From: Pygmaiobacter massiliensis
GTDB taxonomy: Bacteria > Bacillota > Clostridia > Oscillospirales > Ruminococcaceae
Reading direction: 5' to 3'
Assembly (NCBI RefSeq): GCF_900199435.1
Contig: NZ_OAML01000003.1
Location: 1,443,166-1,507,165 of the forward strand
DNA: 64,000 nt
Positions within the stretch are counted from its first letter, which is position 1; every line of letters starts with the position of its first letter. Under the pieces are notes generated by a model. That model saw nothing but the letters and a program-made list of their open reading frames with translations. It searched no databases and was not told the origin of the DNA. Of this stretch, positions 17,017 through 26,700 are shown piece by piece. The position numbers and the translations under genes are program-made.

Positions 17017-18312
17017 ATGGAATCTTCCAAGTTGAGCAAAAGTGGAAAAAGTAGCTTGCCCAAAATTTTGGGCTTGCCATTTTGGCTGTACTTAGTGGTT
17101 TTGGTGCTGGTGATTGCAATAACCGCACTGGATTGCCTCCCCGCAAATATGGTTGGAGCCTTTTTGTTTTTGATGGTATTGGGCGAAGGCATGGGCACGT
17201 TGGGCAACACAGTACCCGTTGTGAAAACCTATCTTGGTGGATCGGTTATCTGTATTTTTGGCGGTGCATTGATGACCCTGTGGGGCCTTGTGCCGGAAAA
17301 TGCAATGGCCTTAATGGATGAGTTTGTCAACCGGCAGGGTTTTTTGATTCTTTACATCTCGGCCTTGATTACCGGCAGCTTGTTCAGCATTGATAAAAAC
17401 CTTTTGCTGCGTGCTTCTGTAAAACTGCTGCCGTTGGCGGTGTTTTGCCTGATTGTCGGCGGCCTTTGCTGCGGGCTGCTGGGCGTATTTTTCGGCAACG
17501 GATTTTGGGATAATATTTTGTATGTACTGATGCCGATGACCAGCGGCGGAATGACAGCCGGCACTGTACCGCTTTCTTCTATTTATGCCACCCAGCTTGG
17601 GCTAGATGCCTCGGATATTCTGACACGTATGGCTCCGGCAACCGTTCTGGGCAACTGCATTGCGATTGTTGTAGCTGGCCTGCTGAACAACGCAGGTACC
17701 AAACACCCGAGCTGGACCGGCAACGGCCAGCTGGTAAACGATGGCCGCCCGGTGAAAAAAAGCGTGCCGAGCCCCGCGTCGGTAGCAAAGCTTTGCACCG
17801 GCCTGGTTATCTCACTGGCATTTTACGCATTGGGTCAGCTGCTGAACCGCTTTGTGCCGATTATTCCGATTTATGCGTGGATGATTATTGCGGTAGTAGT
17901 GGTGAAATGCATCGGTATTTTGCCAGAGCCGATTGAAGATGCAGCACGCCAGTGGGGCACCTTTGCCATTCACGGCTGGACAAATGCAGCACTGGTCGGC
18001 ATCGGCATTACGCTGATTGACCTTGCGACGATTGCAAAAAATATGACCCCCGCATTTTTGATTACGGTGGTTGTGGTGGAACTTGTTATTATTGCCACCG
18101 CAGCATTTGCTGGTAAGCTAATCGGCTTCTTCCCGGTTGAAGCTGCTATTTCTGCCGGTATGTGTACCACCAACATGGGCGGCAGCGGCAACGTGGCAGT
18201 ATTAAGCAGTGCACACCGCATGGAACTACTGCCCTTTGCGCAAATCGTTACGCGGTCCTGTGGGGCGTTGATGTTGACGCTGGGCGGTATATTGGTGCGT
18301 TTGGTAGGCTAA
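17017..18312 (+). CDS. 2-hydroxycarboxylate transporter family protein (malate/citrate type)
   Basis: This 431-residue membrane protein matches the 2HCT family, which moves malate, citrate or lactate with Na+ or H+. It has the two reentrant-loop GGxG-type motifs: MTSGGMTAGTVPLS near residue 175 and CTTNMGGSGNVAVLSSAHRMELLPFAQI near residue 385. About eleven hydrophobic segments follow a short cytoplasmic N-terminus. The substrate and coupling ion cannot be read from the sequence. The ATG follows AAAGGAGAAGGAAA. It is probably co-transcribed with the small membrane protein 41 bases downstream. Confidence 0.92.
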   Translation: MESSKLSKSGKSSLPKILGLPFWLYLVVLVLVIAITALDCLPANMVGAFLFLMVLGEGMGTLGNTVPVVKTYLGGSVICIFGGALMTLWGLVPENAMALMDEFVNRQGFLILYISALITGSLFSIDKNLLLRASVKLLPLAVFCLIVGGLCCGLLGVFFGNGFWDNILYVLMPMTSGGMTAGTVPLSSIYATQLGLDASDILTRMAPATVLGNCIAIVVAGLLNNAGTKHPSWTGNGQLVNDGRPVKKSVPSPASVAKLCTGLVISLAFYALGQLLNRFVPIIPIYAWMIIAVVVVKCIGILPEPIEDAARQWGTFAIHGWTNAALVGIGITLIDLATIAKNMTPAFLITVVVVELVIIATAAFAGKLIGFFPVEAAISAGMCTTNMGGSGNVAVLSSAHRMELLPFAQIVTRSCGALMLTLGGILVRLVG

Positions 18313-18353
18313 ATTGTCTGCCGGTGTCCGCAACAGCAAACAGGAGGCAGGGA

Positions 18354-18725
18354 ATGATAATCAAAATCAAAAAAGTATGCAATTGGCTGCTTGCATTGTT
18401 TTTGGCGATGGTAGGCTACCTGCTGCTTGCAATGTGGCGCGACTGGCCGTTTGGAACGGTGGGTATTTGTGCTTTTTTAGTACTCACAGTCACGGTACTG
18501 GTATTGATGCTGATTGTTGCGATTGCCGCAATTATTGCAGAGCTGCGCAGCAAAGGCTTTAGAAAATTTGCTTCCGGTTTTGCGGTTAGGATGTTTTCAT
18601 TTGGGGGTGCACTGGTACTTGCAGGCGTTTGGAAGAAAAATTTTGAACTGGGGCCAGTGGTGCTGATGACAGTTTTGTTAAGCATAATTAATTACTATTA
18701 CAGCCCCCCGCAGCCAAAAAAATAA
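18354..18725 (+). CDS. Small membrane protein of unknown function
   Basis: A 123-residue protein with about four hydrophobic segments (WLLALFLAMVGYLLLAMW, FGTVGICAFLVLTVTVLVLMLIVAIAAII, FGGALVLAGVW, VVLMTVLLSIINYYY). No family recognised. ATG 18354 follows AGGAGGCAGGGA with good spacing, while longer upstream extensions overlap the 2HCT gene. Its position 41 bases after the transporter and before a terminator suggests an accessory role, but nothing in the sequence proves it. Confidence 0.75.
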   Translation: MIIKIKKVCNWLLALFLAMVGYLLLAMWRDWPFGTVGICAFLVLTVTVLVLMLIVAIAAIIAELRSKGFRKFASGFAVRMFSFGGALVLAGVWKKNFELGPVVLMTVLLSIINYYYSPPQPKK

Positions 18726-18737
18726 AATAAAGCAAAC

Positions 18738-18769
18738 AAAAAAACCGCATTGTAAAATGCGGTTTTTTT
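18738..18769. terminator. Bidirectional terminator
   Basis: AAAAAAACCGCAT/ATGCGGTTTTTTT with loop TGTAAA lies between two converging membrane-protein genes. Confidence 0.9.
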
Positions 18770-18792
18770 GCCAGTATGAAGAAACAGAAAAA

Positions 18793-19005
18793 TCAGACGT
18801 TTTGGTCCACAGAAATGCCGGCTCGTTTTTCGCGAGACCATGCGACAAAACCGGCGACTGCCAGCGTACCGACGGCCAGCGCTGCCATGGCAAAACGCAG
18901 CCATCCCGAAGAAAACCAAATTGCAGGTACGATGATCAGCAGAAACGCCAGCAAACAGAGTACACCGTTTTCAATCCGGCGCACACGATGCTTTTTAGGT
19001 TCCAT
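18793..19005 (-). CDS. Small two-helix membrane protein of unknown function
   Basis: A 70-residue protein: a basic N-terminus (EPKKHRVRRIENG), then two hydrophobic segments (VLCLLAFLLIIVPAIWF and FAMAALAVGTLAVAGFVAW) and a charged tail. ATG 19005 has GGAGG with a 7-base spacer, which supports a real gene. No family is recognised. Confidence 0.6.
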   Translation of the reverse strand: MEPKKHRVRRIENGVLCLLAFLLIIVPAIWFSSGWLRFAMAALAVGTLAVAGFVAWSREKRAGISVDQNV

Positions 19006-19231
19006 ACAAATGCCTCCATGCATTGTTTACTTCGTTTTTATTATATTCACTTTAAAACCATTTGAAAAGAGCAATTTGTAAAAATTTTATGATTTTTTTG
19101 AAAAAACATTATGTTGTTTGTCTATTGTGCACATATTTTTATTTGTGTAACCAAAACGCCTACTATTTTTTTTAAAATGCTCATGTTATACTGTTTGCAT
19201 AAGAACAAAACGCTCGAAAGGAGATCCTTTT

Positions 19232-20602
19232 ATGGAAATTGCAAAGCTGGTAGAAAGCCAGCATGCTTATTTTAAAACGGGTGCAACCCGCCCTGTAGCG
19301 GCCCGGCTTGCGGCACTGCGACAGTTAGAGCAGGCCATTCGCCTGCATGAAAAAGAGATTTGCAACGCTTTGTGCAACGACCTTGGCAAAAGCGATTTTG
19401 AAAGCTATATGTGTGAAATAGGACTGGTGCTCGATGAGATTCGGTTCCAGCAAAAGCACATGGCCCGGTTTGCGCGGCCACGGCGGGTAAAAACCCCGAT
19501 GGCCCAGTTTAAAGCGACCAGTTTTGTTTCGCCAGAGCCGTATGGCGTAGTGCTGGTAATGAGCCCATGGAATTACCCGTTTATGCTCACCCTTGACCCC
19601 GTGATTGGCGCAATTGCGGCAGGTAACTGCGTGGTCATCAAACCCAGTGCGTACAGCGCATCTACCAGTGATTTGCTGGGGCAGCTTTTTGCCGGGCTGT
19701 TTCAACAAGAATTCGTTGCAGTGGTACCCGGTGGAAGAGCGGAAAACACTGCGCTGCTGGAACAAAAGTTTGATTATATCTTTTTTACAGGCAGCGTAGA
19801 GGTTGGCAAGCTTGTCATGGAAAAAGCCTCCCGCAACCTTACGCCGGTTACGTTAGAGCTGGGCGGCAAAAGCCCCTGCATTGTGGACGAAACAGCAAAC
19901 CTCAAGCTTGCGGCAAAACGCATTGCGTTTGGCAAATACCTCAACGTAGGCCAAACCTGTGTAGCGCCCGACTATCTTTTTGTGCACGAATCGGTGAAAG
20001 ACCATCTGGTAGGCTACCTTAAAATGGCGATTACGGAATGCTATGGTGCAAAGCCGCTGGAAAACCGTGATTACGGCCGCATTGTCAACCAAAAGCATTT
20101 CGAGCGTATTTGTGGACTGATGGAGGGTGAAAAGATTCTTGCCGGTGGTGAAACACAGCCTGAAAAACTGCGCATTGCGCCGACCATCCTAGGCGATATT
20201 ACCCCGGAAAGCCCTGTGATGCAGGAAGAGATTTTTGGCCCCATCCTGCCGGTGATGACCTACCGCGACCTTTCGGAGGTGGCAGATTACGTATGTGCCC
20301 ACCCGAAACCGCTTGCTTTCTACTTCTTCACCACCAGCCGAGCGCATGAAGAGTATCTGCTTTCGCGCTGCAGTTTTGGCGGTGGATGCATTAATGATAC
20401 CATCATTCATCTCGCGACCACTGCAATGCCGTTTGGCGGCGTGGGGGCAAGCGGGATGGGCAGCTACCACGGCAAGGCCAGTTTTGATACCTTTACCCAT
20501 TATCGCAGCATCGTGAAAAAAGCGAACTGGGTGGATTTGCCGATTCGCTACCAGCCGTACGACGAGAAAAAAGAAAAACTGCTGCGCATGTTTTTACACT
20601 AA
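19232..20602 (+). CDS. Aldehyde dehydrogenase, class 3-like
   Basis: A 456-residue NAD(P)-dependent aldehyde dehydrogenase. The ALDH landmarks are present: MSPWNYPF, VIKPSAYSAS, FTGSVEVGK (Rossmann), LELGGKSP with the general-base Glu, and the catalytic Cys in NVGQTCVAPDY. The C-terminal EEIFGPILPV and MPFGGVGASGMGSYHGKASFDTFTHYRS are typical of class 3 enzymes (fatty or aromatic aldehydes), which are shorter than class 1/2 proteins and have no N-terminal extension. The start follows CGAAAGGAGATCC. The substrate is unknown. Confidence 0.93.
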   Translation: MEIAKLVESQHAYFKTGATRPVAARLAALRQLEQAIRLHEKEICNALCNDLGKSDFESYMCEIGLVLDEIRFQQKHMARFARPRRVKTPMAQFKATSFVSPEPYGVVLVMSPWNYPFMLTLDPVIGAIAAGNCVVIKPSAYSASTSDLLGQLFAGLFQQEFVAVVPGGRAENTALLEQKFDYIFFTGSVEVGKLVMEKASRNLTPVTLELGGKSPCIVDETANLKLAAKRIAFGKYLNVGQTCVAPDYLFVHESVKDHLVGYLKMAITECYGAKPLENRDYGRIVNQKHFERICGLMEGEKILAGGETQPEKLRIAPTILGDITPESPVMQEEIFGPILPVMTYRDLSEVADYVCAHPKPLAFYFFTTSRAHEEYLLSRCSFGGGCINDTIIHLATTAMPFGGVGASGMGSYHGKASFDTFTHYRSIVKKANWVDLPIRYQPYDEKKEKLLRMFLH

Positions 20603-20620
20603 ATGAAAGCGAGAAAATGA

Positions 20621-20935
20621 ATGAACCAGTACAAACCGATGCTGCCCTACCTGGGCGTTGCAGCCGCAGCTTTCTATCTGCTGCCGCTGCTGATAAAAGA
20701 CACCGGGCTTGCCATGCTGATGTTGCTTGTTATCATCCCGGCAGTTTGCCTTTTGGATGGCTTGTTTTATGGCCGAAAACATGGCTTTCAGCTGATGTTT
20801 CCCATCGCTTGCGGTATCCTTTTTGTACCGACGGTCTGGATTTATTACAACAGCAGCGCCAGCATTTACATTATGAGTTTTACCAGCTTTACAATGGCAG
20901 GCACCTATTTTGGCAGCCTGCTGCGTAAAAAATAA
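20621..20935 (+). CDS. Small membrane protein of unknown function
   Basis: A 104-residue protein with about four hydrophobic segments (YLGVAAAAFYLLPLLI, LAMLMLLVIIPAVCLLDGLF, LMFPIACGILFVPTVWIYY, SFTSFTMAGTYFGSLL). The ribosome site is weak (AAAGCGAGAAA). It starts 18 bases after the aldehyde dehydrogenase and may be co-transcribed. No family is recognised with certainty. Confidence 0.65.
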   Translation: MNQYKPMLPYLGVAAAAFYLLPLLIKDTGLAMLMLLVIIPAVCLLDGLFYGRKHGFQLMFPIACGILFVPTVWIYYNSSASIYIMSFTSFTMAGTYFGSLLRKK

Positions 20936-20984
20936 ACGGATACAAGACCTTGCCATGTACATCTACGCTGAAATGGAGAACATA

Positions 20985-21290
20985 ATGAAAATAAAAACAA
21001 AAAGAGCCATCATGAATTTGCTGCTGCTTGCAGGAGTGCTGTGGAATCTTTTGTGTCTTTTTCAGCTGCTTCCCCTTTCTCGGTTTTACCTCTCGGTGAC
21101 TGCGGTCGGCGGTTACGCCGCAGTGGTGATTTTTCTGCCGCTGCTTTTCCCCACTTTTGCAAAAAGGGATGAAAAGTCGCGGCATTGGTCAGCGCTGACT
21201 CCGCAGGAGAAGCAAACCATGGGGATTATGTTGGTACTTGCATTTGCATGGTTTATTACACTAATGGCTTGTATCGTATATCCGCTGTAA
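20985..21290 (+). CDS. Small membrane protein of unknown function
   Basis: A 101-residue protein with three hydrophobic segments (LLLLAGVLWNLLCLFQLLPL, VGGYAAVVIFLPLLF, MGIMLVLAFAWFITLMACIVYPL) and a basic N-terminus KIKTKR. ATG 20985 follows GGAG with a 6-base spacer. It closes the row that begins with the aldehyde dehydrogenase and is followed by a terminator. Confidence 0.65.
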   Translation: MKIKTKRAIMNLLLLAGVLWNLLCLFQLLPLSRFYLSVTAVGGYAAVVIFLPLLFPTFAKRDEKSRHWSALTPQEKQTMGIMLVLAFAWFITLMACIVYPL

Positions 21291-21321
21291 AGCGGTGCGC
21301 ATCAACGTCATTAAAAAATTG

Positions 21322-21364
21322 AAAAGCCGGGTCGCTGTCAGCGCCCGGCTTTTATTTTTTTCAA
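21322..21364 (+). terminator. Terminator after the small membrane protein genes
   Basis: AAAAGCCGGG/CCCGGCTTTT with an inner CGCT/AGCG stem is followed by TATTTTTTTC. Confidence 0.85.
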
Positions 21365-21466
21365 AATTTAAAAATGTGCAGAGTCATTTCATCTTGCCCT
21401 TAAAGCCCAAGTAATCAACAAAAATTTACAGCTTTGTTGAAAGATGGGGAAGCTGCGAAAAATAAA

Positions 21467-22636
21467 CTAAGATGCGTGAGGCTGGGTGAGGCGTGCAGCC
21501 ACCTCGCTGGCAACCAGCATAAGCCCAAAGAGAACCATTAAAAACCACGGAAACACGGTTACCGAAACCAGTTGTGCAAGCAGGCCCAGCAGCGGCGGCA
21601 TTAAGGTGCTGCCGCAGTAGGCGGTGGCCATTTGCAGGCCCATCGCAGTCTGCGAGTTCGCTTCGCCAAAGCGTGCTGGGGTTTCGTGTATCATGCAAGG
21701 ATAGACCGGTGCGCAGCCCAGTCCAATCAGCACTAGTGCCACTGCAGAAAAAACTGTCGGCAGAGGCAGCACCAGCATAACACATCCGGCAAGGGAGGTT
21801 AATCCACCGAGCCGAATCATTGCCGGGCAGGTAAGCCGATGCATCGCAAAGCCGGAGAAAAAGCGCCCTGCGGTAATGCCGGCGTAATACAGTGAAACCC
21901 ACCCCGCAGCCTGTGCCGGCGCAACCCCCCGGCTGGCCACCAAAAAGCTGCTGGCCCAAAGGCCGCAGCCCAGCTCGGCACCACAGTAACAAAAAAAGGT
22001 GAGCAATGCGGCAGGCAACCCACGCAGCCGCAGGGCCTCGCGGTTAGAAACCGGCTCTGAGGTGGCAGCACTGCCGATTTCCTTTTTTTCGGTAACCTTT
22101 CGCCACAGCGGCAGAGAGAAGGTCAGCACAGCCACGAGCGCAAGCTGCAACAGACCAATGCTGCGAATGCCGGTGCGCCACCCTTGCGGACGGGCCAAAA
22201 ACACCGAGAGCAGAATAGGCCCGGCAGTTGCGCCAAGTCCCCAAAAACAGTGCAGCCAGCTCATATGGTGTGCTTTATAATGCAGCGCAACAAAATTGTT
22301 TAGTGCGGCATCTACTGCACCAGCGCCAAGCCCAAGCGGTATGGCCATAATGCAAAGCCACCAGTAAGCAGGGGCAAAAGCGTAGCCCAGCAATGCGGCT
22401 GCGGTAAGCGCGGTAGAAATGGCCGTGACTTTACCGGTGCCGAAACGGCGGATTACACGCGCACTTACAAGGCTGGAAACAATAGTACCGGCAGTGACAA
22501 TCATAGAAACCATGCCAGCGCCCGAAAGCGGCGCGCCAATATCAATCCGCAGCTGGGGCCATGCTGCACCAAGCAGCGAATCCGGCAGTCCCAGCCCGAT
22601 AAAAGCAAGGTAAATCAAAACCAGCAGTATCGTCAT
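21467..22636 (-). CDS. MFS transporter
   Basis: A 389-residue, twelve-helix major facilitator protein. The loop between helices 2 and 3 reads ARVIRRFGTGKVT, the degenerate MFS motif; the layout (LGLPDSLLGAAWPQL, NNFVALHYKAHHMSWLHCFWGLGATAGP) resembles the fucose-permease/FHS branch. The substrate is unknown. The ATG follows TAGGAGGGCTCTAACTT. It converges with nothing obvious and is divergent from the HAD phosphatase. Confidence 0.88.
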   Translation of the reverse strand: MTILLVLIYLAFIGLGLPDSLLGAAWPQLRIDIGAPLSGAGMVSMIVTAGTIVSSLVSARVIRRFGTGKVTAISTALTAAALLGYAFAPAYWWLCIMAIPLGLGAGAVDAALNNFVALHYKAHHMSWLHCFWGLGATAGPILLSVFLARPQGWRTGIRSIGLLQLALVAVLTFSLPLWRKVTEKKEIGSAATSEPVSNREALRLRGLPAALLTFFCYCGAELGCGLWASSFLVASRGVAPAQAAGWVSLYYAGITAGRFFSGFAMHRLTCPAMIRLGGLTSLAGCVMLVLPLPTVFSAVALVLIGLGCAPVYPCMIHETPARFGEANSQTAMGLQMATAYCGSTLMPPLLGLLAQLVSVTVFPWFLMVLFGLMLVASEVAARLTQPHAS

Positions 22637-22744
22637 AAGTTAGAGCCCTCCTAGCAAGCAACGATGCAGATCAAAGGCATCGGTATATCTTTCCCGAGTA
22701 TAGCAAACGAGGAAGGACTTGTAAACCGCCGCAGCCCCGGCAGA

Positions 22745-22772
22745 TTGCTTTTTTGCCGAAAGCATATATAAT
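22745..22772 (+). promoter_or_regulatory. Promoter of the HAD phosphatase gene
   Basis: TTGCTT (22745-22750) and TATAAT (22767-22772) are 16 bases apart, 35 bases before the start codon. Confidence 0.55.
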
Positions 22773-22807
22773 AAATGTATAGATTCTTCAAAGAAACGGA
22801 GCGTAAG

Positions 22808-23662
22808 ATGCCCAATATTAAACTGATTTGTGTGGACCTTGACGGCACCCTGCTGATGGAAGACCACCACACAATCTCGCCAGCAAACATTGCAGCCATT
22901 GCAGCTGCAAATGCGGCGGGCATTCCGATAGTGCCTACCACGGGGCGCATCCTTACCCGGCTGCTTGACCAGCTGAAAGTGCTGCCACCGCTGCAATACG
23001 CCATTGTTGCCAACGGTGCCGAGGTGGTAGACGTAGCGGCAAGCCAAGTGCTGTATGGCAAATATATGAGCGCCGAGGCCACTGTCGCGCTACTGGATAA
23101 GCTATGGGCAGAAGAAGTGGCCCCGATGATTTACCAGCGTGATAAAATGTTGATGCAGCCGCGCGATTTTGCGTTGCTGGATACTTTTCCGGACGAGCGG
23201 GACCATTTACGGGCATTTATGCGCATCGGTGTTGAAGTGCCCGACCTGCGCGCGCATCTGCTGCGCAACCCCGATGGCATCTGCAAAATAAACGCCCCTT
23301 GTATTTTACCGGAAGAAAAACGCCAACGCCTGATGGCGGAGCTGCGAGAGATGAAACTGGCCGAGGTGACGACCTCAATGCCGCACAACATTGAATGCAA
23401 CGCGCTTGGTGCCACAAAAGCAGACGGCATTGCCGCGCTTTGTGAAGTAATGGGCATTACACCGCAGCAGGTAATGGCAATCGGCGATGGAGAAAACGAT
23501 ATTGCGATGATGCACGCGGTGGGCTACCCCGTCGCCATGGGCAACGCGAAAGATCATATCCGCCGCGCCGCGGGCCATGTAACCGAAAGCAACCAAAACG
23601 ACGGTGTGGCAATCGCCATACAAACGATACTGAAAGGCGGCGAGCTGCCGCTGTACCAATAG
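22808..23662 (+). CDS. Cof-type HAD-family phosphatase
   Basis: A 284-residue haloacid dehalogenase-like hydrolase of the Cof/IIB subfamily. Motif I is CVDLDGTLL (nucleophile Asp), motif II PTTGR, and motif IV IGDGENDIAMM, with MPHNIECNALGATKADGI supplying the motif III Lys. The large cap domain lies between motifs II and III. Such enzymes usually remove phosphate from sugar phosphates or flavin/pyridoxal phosphate. ATG 22808 follows CGGAGCGTAAG. It is followed after 50 bases by the large GGDEF/EAL-like gene. Confidence 0.92.
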   Translation: MPNIKLICVDLDGTLLMEDHHTISPANIAAIAAANAAGIPIVPTTGRILTRLLDQLKVLPPLQYAIVANGAEVVDVAASQVLYGKYMSAEATVALLDKLWAEEVAPMIYQRDKMLMQPRDFALLDTFPDERDHLRAFMRIGVEVPDLRAHLLRNPDGICKINAPCILPEEKRQRLMAELREMKLAEVTTSMPHNIECNALGATKADGIAALCEVMGITPQQVMAIGDGENDIAMMHAVGYPVAMGNAKDHIRRAAGHVTESNQNDGVAIAIQTILKGGELPLYQ

Positions 23663-23712
23663 CCTCTGCTCACACTTTTGGGCGAGTCCACCCATCGCCA
23701 AAGGAGATACCA

Positions 23713-26700
23713 ATGTCCGAAAGACCTGACCAAATGATTGAAAACCGGCAACCGCTACCGTGCTTTGCATGGGGACTTTGCTGTGTCCGTCTGGCAGAAA
23801 ACGGCCCGCAGCTCAGCTATATTGTGCCGGGCCTTTCTGCCGTGCTGGATGGCGTAGCTGCCGGTACCGCGCTGGGCGAACTGGTCTATCCCGAGGATCT
23901 GCCGCTGCTGGAATGTACTTTTGCCGAAGGCGAAGAGATTTCGATGCGGCTGCGTATTCTGCAAAAAGCAGGCGGAGAGCCGCTGCCGGTGCAGTTTACC
24001 GGAGTGCGCCAGGGGCAGGATGTCTGGGGTGTAGTAAGCCCGGCAGGCAGCCCGCTGAGCGAGCAATACCAGCGCCTGCAGGAATGGTTTGGTGGTTTTC
24101 GTACCTTGCTGCGCGCAACCAGCCAGCAGGCATATGAGTGGGACATCCGTTCGGGCAATCTGCAGGAGGCAGGTTATCAATCGATTTTCTGGCGCGAGAT
24201 GATGCGTGCAGAGCCGTTGCTTGCAGTCGACGAAGATGGCCTGCCCTCTGCGCAGAACATTTACCCGCCGGATCAGCACGCCTTTCGGCAGCTGCATGAA
24301 AGTGTACGCGAAGGCGGTGCCGGCGGCACCATTGAGCTGCGTATGCGCACCGGATATGGTGTTTACCGCTGGTGCCGGCTCACGCTCAACACCCTGTACA
24401 ACGAAGCGGGCAGCCCAATGAAAGCGGTGGGGTTGCTAAGCGATATTGAATACGAAAAGCGCGCCGCCATCGCGATGGAAATGCGTGCCCAAAAAGACGG
24501 ACTCACCGGCATCTACAACGGCGAGGCTTTTCGCGAGCGGATGGAAGCAGAATTGCTGCGCCGCAGCGGAACCCGCATGGTGTTCTGCACGCTGCAAATC
24601 GACAGTTATCCGCAGTTGCTTGCGCGGCTGGGCTGGATACAAACCCGCGGATTTTTGGTCCACGCAGCTACCCGTTTGGTGCAGCTGGCCGGGCCGGATG
24701 CCACAGTGGGGCGTATTGGCGAGCGAACTTTTGGTTTGCTCTTGCCGGTGCGCAGCGCAAAGCAGGCAGCAGAGTTTGCTGCACAGTGCTGCAAAGAGCT
24801 GCGGCAGTCAGTGGATGAAGGCATGCAAAAGATTTCGTCCACAGCCAGTGTAGGCTACGTTGTGGTGCCGCCGAAAGGTGCCGAAATGGCGGATGTGCTA
24901 CATGCGGCAGACCTTGCACTTGGCAAGGCAACTGCAACAGGGGATACCGTTGTGGCCTACACCAAAGCGCTGGTAGGTGGCCCAGTGGCAGGTCTGCGCA
25001 TTCACGGTGTAGAGGACAGCGGCGATTTTGACGATAACCTGCTGTTTACTTTTTTTGAGAGATTGTACCAGGACCAGGACGCTGACCGCGCCGTAAGCCA
25101 GGTGCTGATGATGGCGGGCGAGCATTATAATGCCTCCCGTGCGTTTGTTTATCAGGTAGACGAAGAAGATCCATCGCTGTGCCATTTGCTGTTTGACTGG
25201 TGTGCCCAAGGTATAGAGCCGCTGCGCCCCACCGAGCGGGTGAGCGATTTAATGCCGATACAGGAAGAACCTTTTACCGACGGCAAATTTTTGTGCGAAG
25301 AGGTTGATGCTCTGCCGGAAAACCTTCAGCGCCTGCTGAAAAAGCGAAAAGTGCAGATGGTGTTCCAGGTCGGGGCATATCAAGACGGTGTACTGCGTGC
25401 GATTATCGGCTTTCACAGCTGCGCGCGTACCCGGCTTTGGAACAGCAACGAAAAGCAATCACTGGCACTGACAGCAAAGCTGCTGGGACCGTTTTTGCTG
25501 CGCGTTTATTACAAAGAGCGGGCCCGCCGCCGAGACCCGTTAACCGGATTGCCGCTCTATGGGCAGTTCCGCCAGACTGCTGCGCGCCGGCTGCTCGCAG
25601 CGGAGGACGCATCTTGGCAGCTTCTGATGCTGGACGTAGTGCGCTTTCGCGATATCAATGAGCTGTTTGGTACCAATGTCGGTGACCAGATTTTGCTGCG
25701 TTTTGCACGCCAACTGCGCATGAAACTGACAGACGGCGAACTTGCTTGCCGGCTTACCGCGAACCGCTACGCGCTTTTGCTGCGGCGTAAACCCGGCGTT
25801 TCGGCACGTGACCGCATTGAAATGCTGATGATGAGTTTTGAGCCGATACGGCTTTCTTTAATTGGCACCCACAGTTTTAATCTCGTGACAGGTGTGGTGG
25901 ACGCCGTAGCTGAGGAACCCGTGGACACATTGATGGAGAAGGCAAAAATTGCTTGTCGCAAAGCAAAAGAAAGCGGCGTGCCAGTCGTTTACTATGGTGC
26001 AGAACAGAGCAGAATGTATGCACTGCGGCAAAAGATAGAAGAAAACCAGCAGGACGCACTGAAAAATAAAGAGTTTGAGCTTTATCTTCAGCCGAAATAT
26101 GCGGCGGCAGACCATGCCGTAACTGGCGCGCGCGCCTGGGTGAGGTGGAACAACCGCAGTGCCGGGCAACTGCTTACCTCGCAGTTTTTGCCGGTGTTTC
26201 AAGAAAACGGTTTTGTGCTGGACCTCGATTATGAGCTGATTGACCAGATTTGCGGTGCACTTGCCAGCTGGCCAGAAAAAAGGCAGGTTCCGGTTTCTCT
26301 GCGTATTGACCGGCTTCATTTTGCAATGTCAGATTTTATCCCGCGGCTTTGCGCTATCTGTGAAAAGCACAAGGTGCCGCGCAGCCTGGTTTGCCTGGAA
26401 GTGCCAGAAAACGTGTTTACGGGTGACAAGGTGCGGCTGGCCCGCACCATGCGGGAGCTGAAGCGGCAAGGCTTTTTGCTGCTGCTTGGCGGCTTTGGCA
26501 GTGGGTGGTCTTCGCTGGATACGCTCACCGGCTACCCGTTTGACGCACTGCGTCTGGACTCCAGTTTTTTTGGCCCGGATGCGGGCAAGAAAAAATTGAT
26601 TGCAGAGAGTATTTGCAAAATGGCAAACACCCTCGGGCTGCGGCTTTCTGCCGAGGATGTGCAGACGGAAGAGCAAGCAGATTTTCTGCGCAGCATCGGT

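Noticed and set aside
16749-17054. Plus-strand reading frame of 101 codons before the 2HCT gene
   Set aside because: No ribosome site, low-complexity basic composition, overlaps the real gene start and covers the promoter elements.
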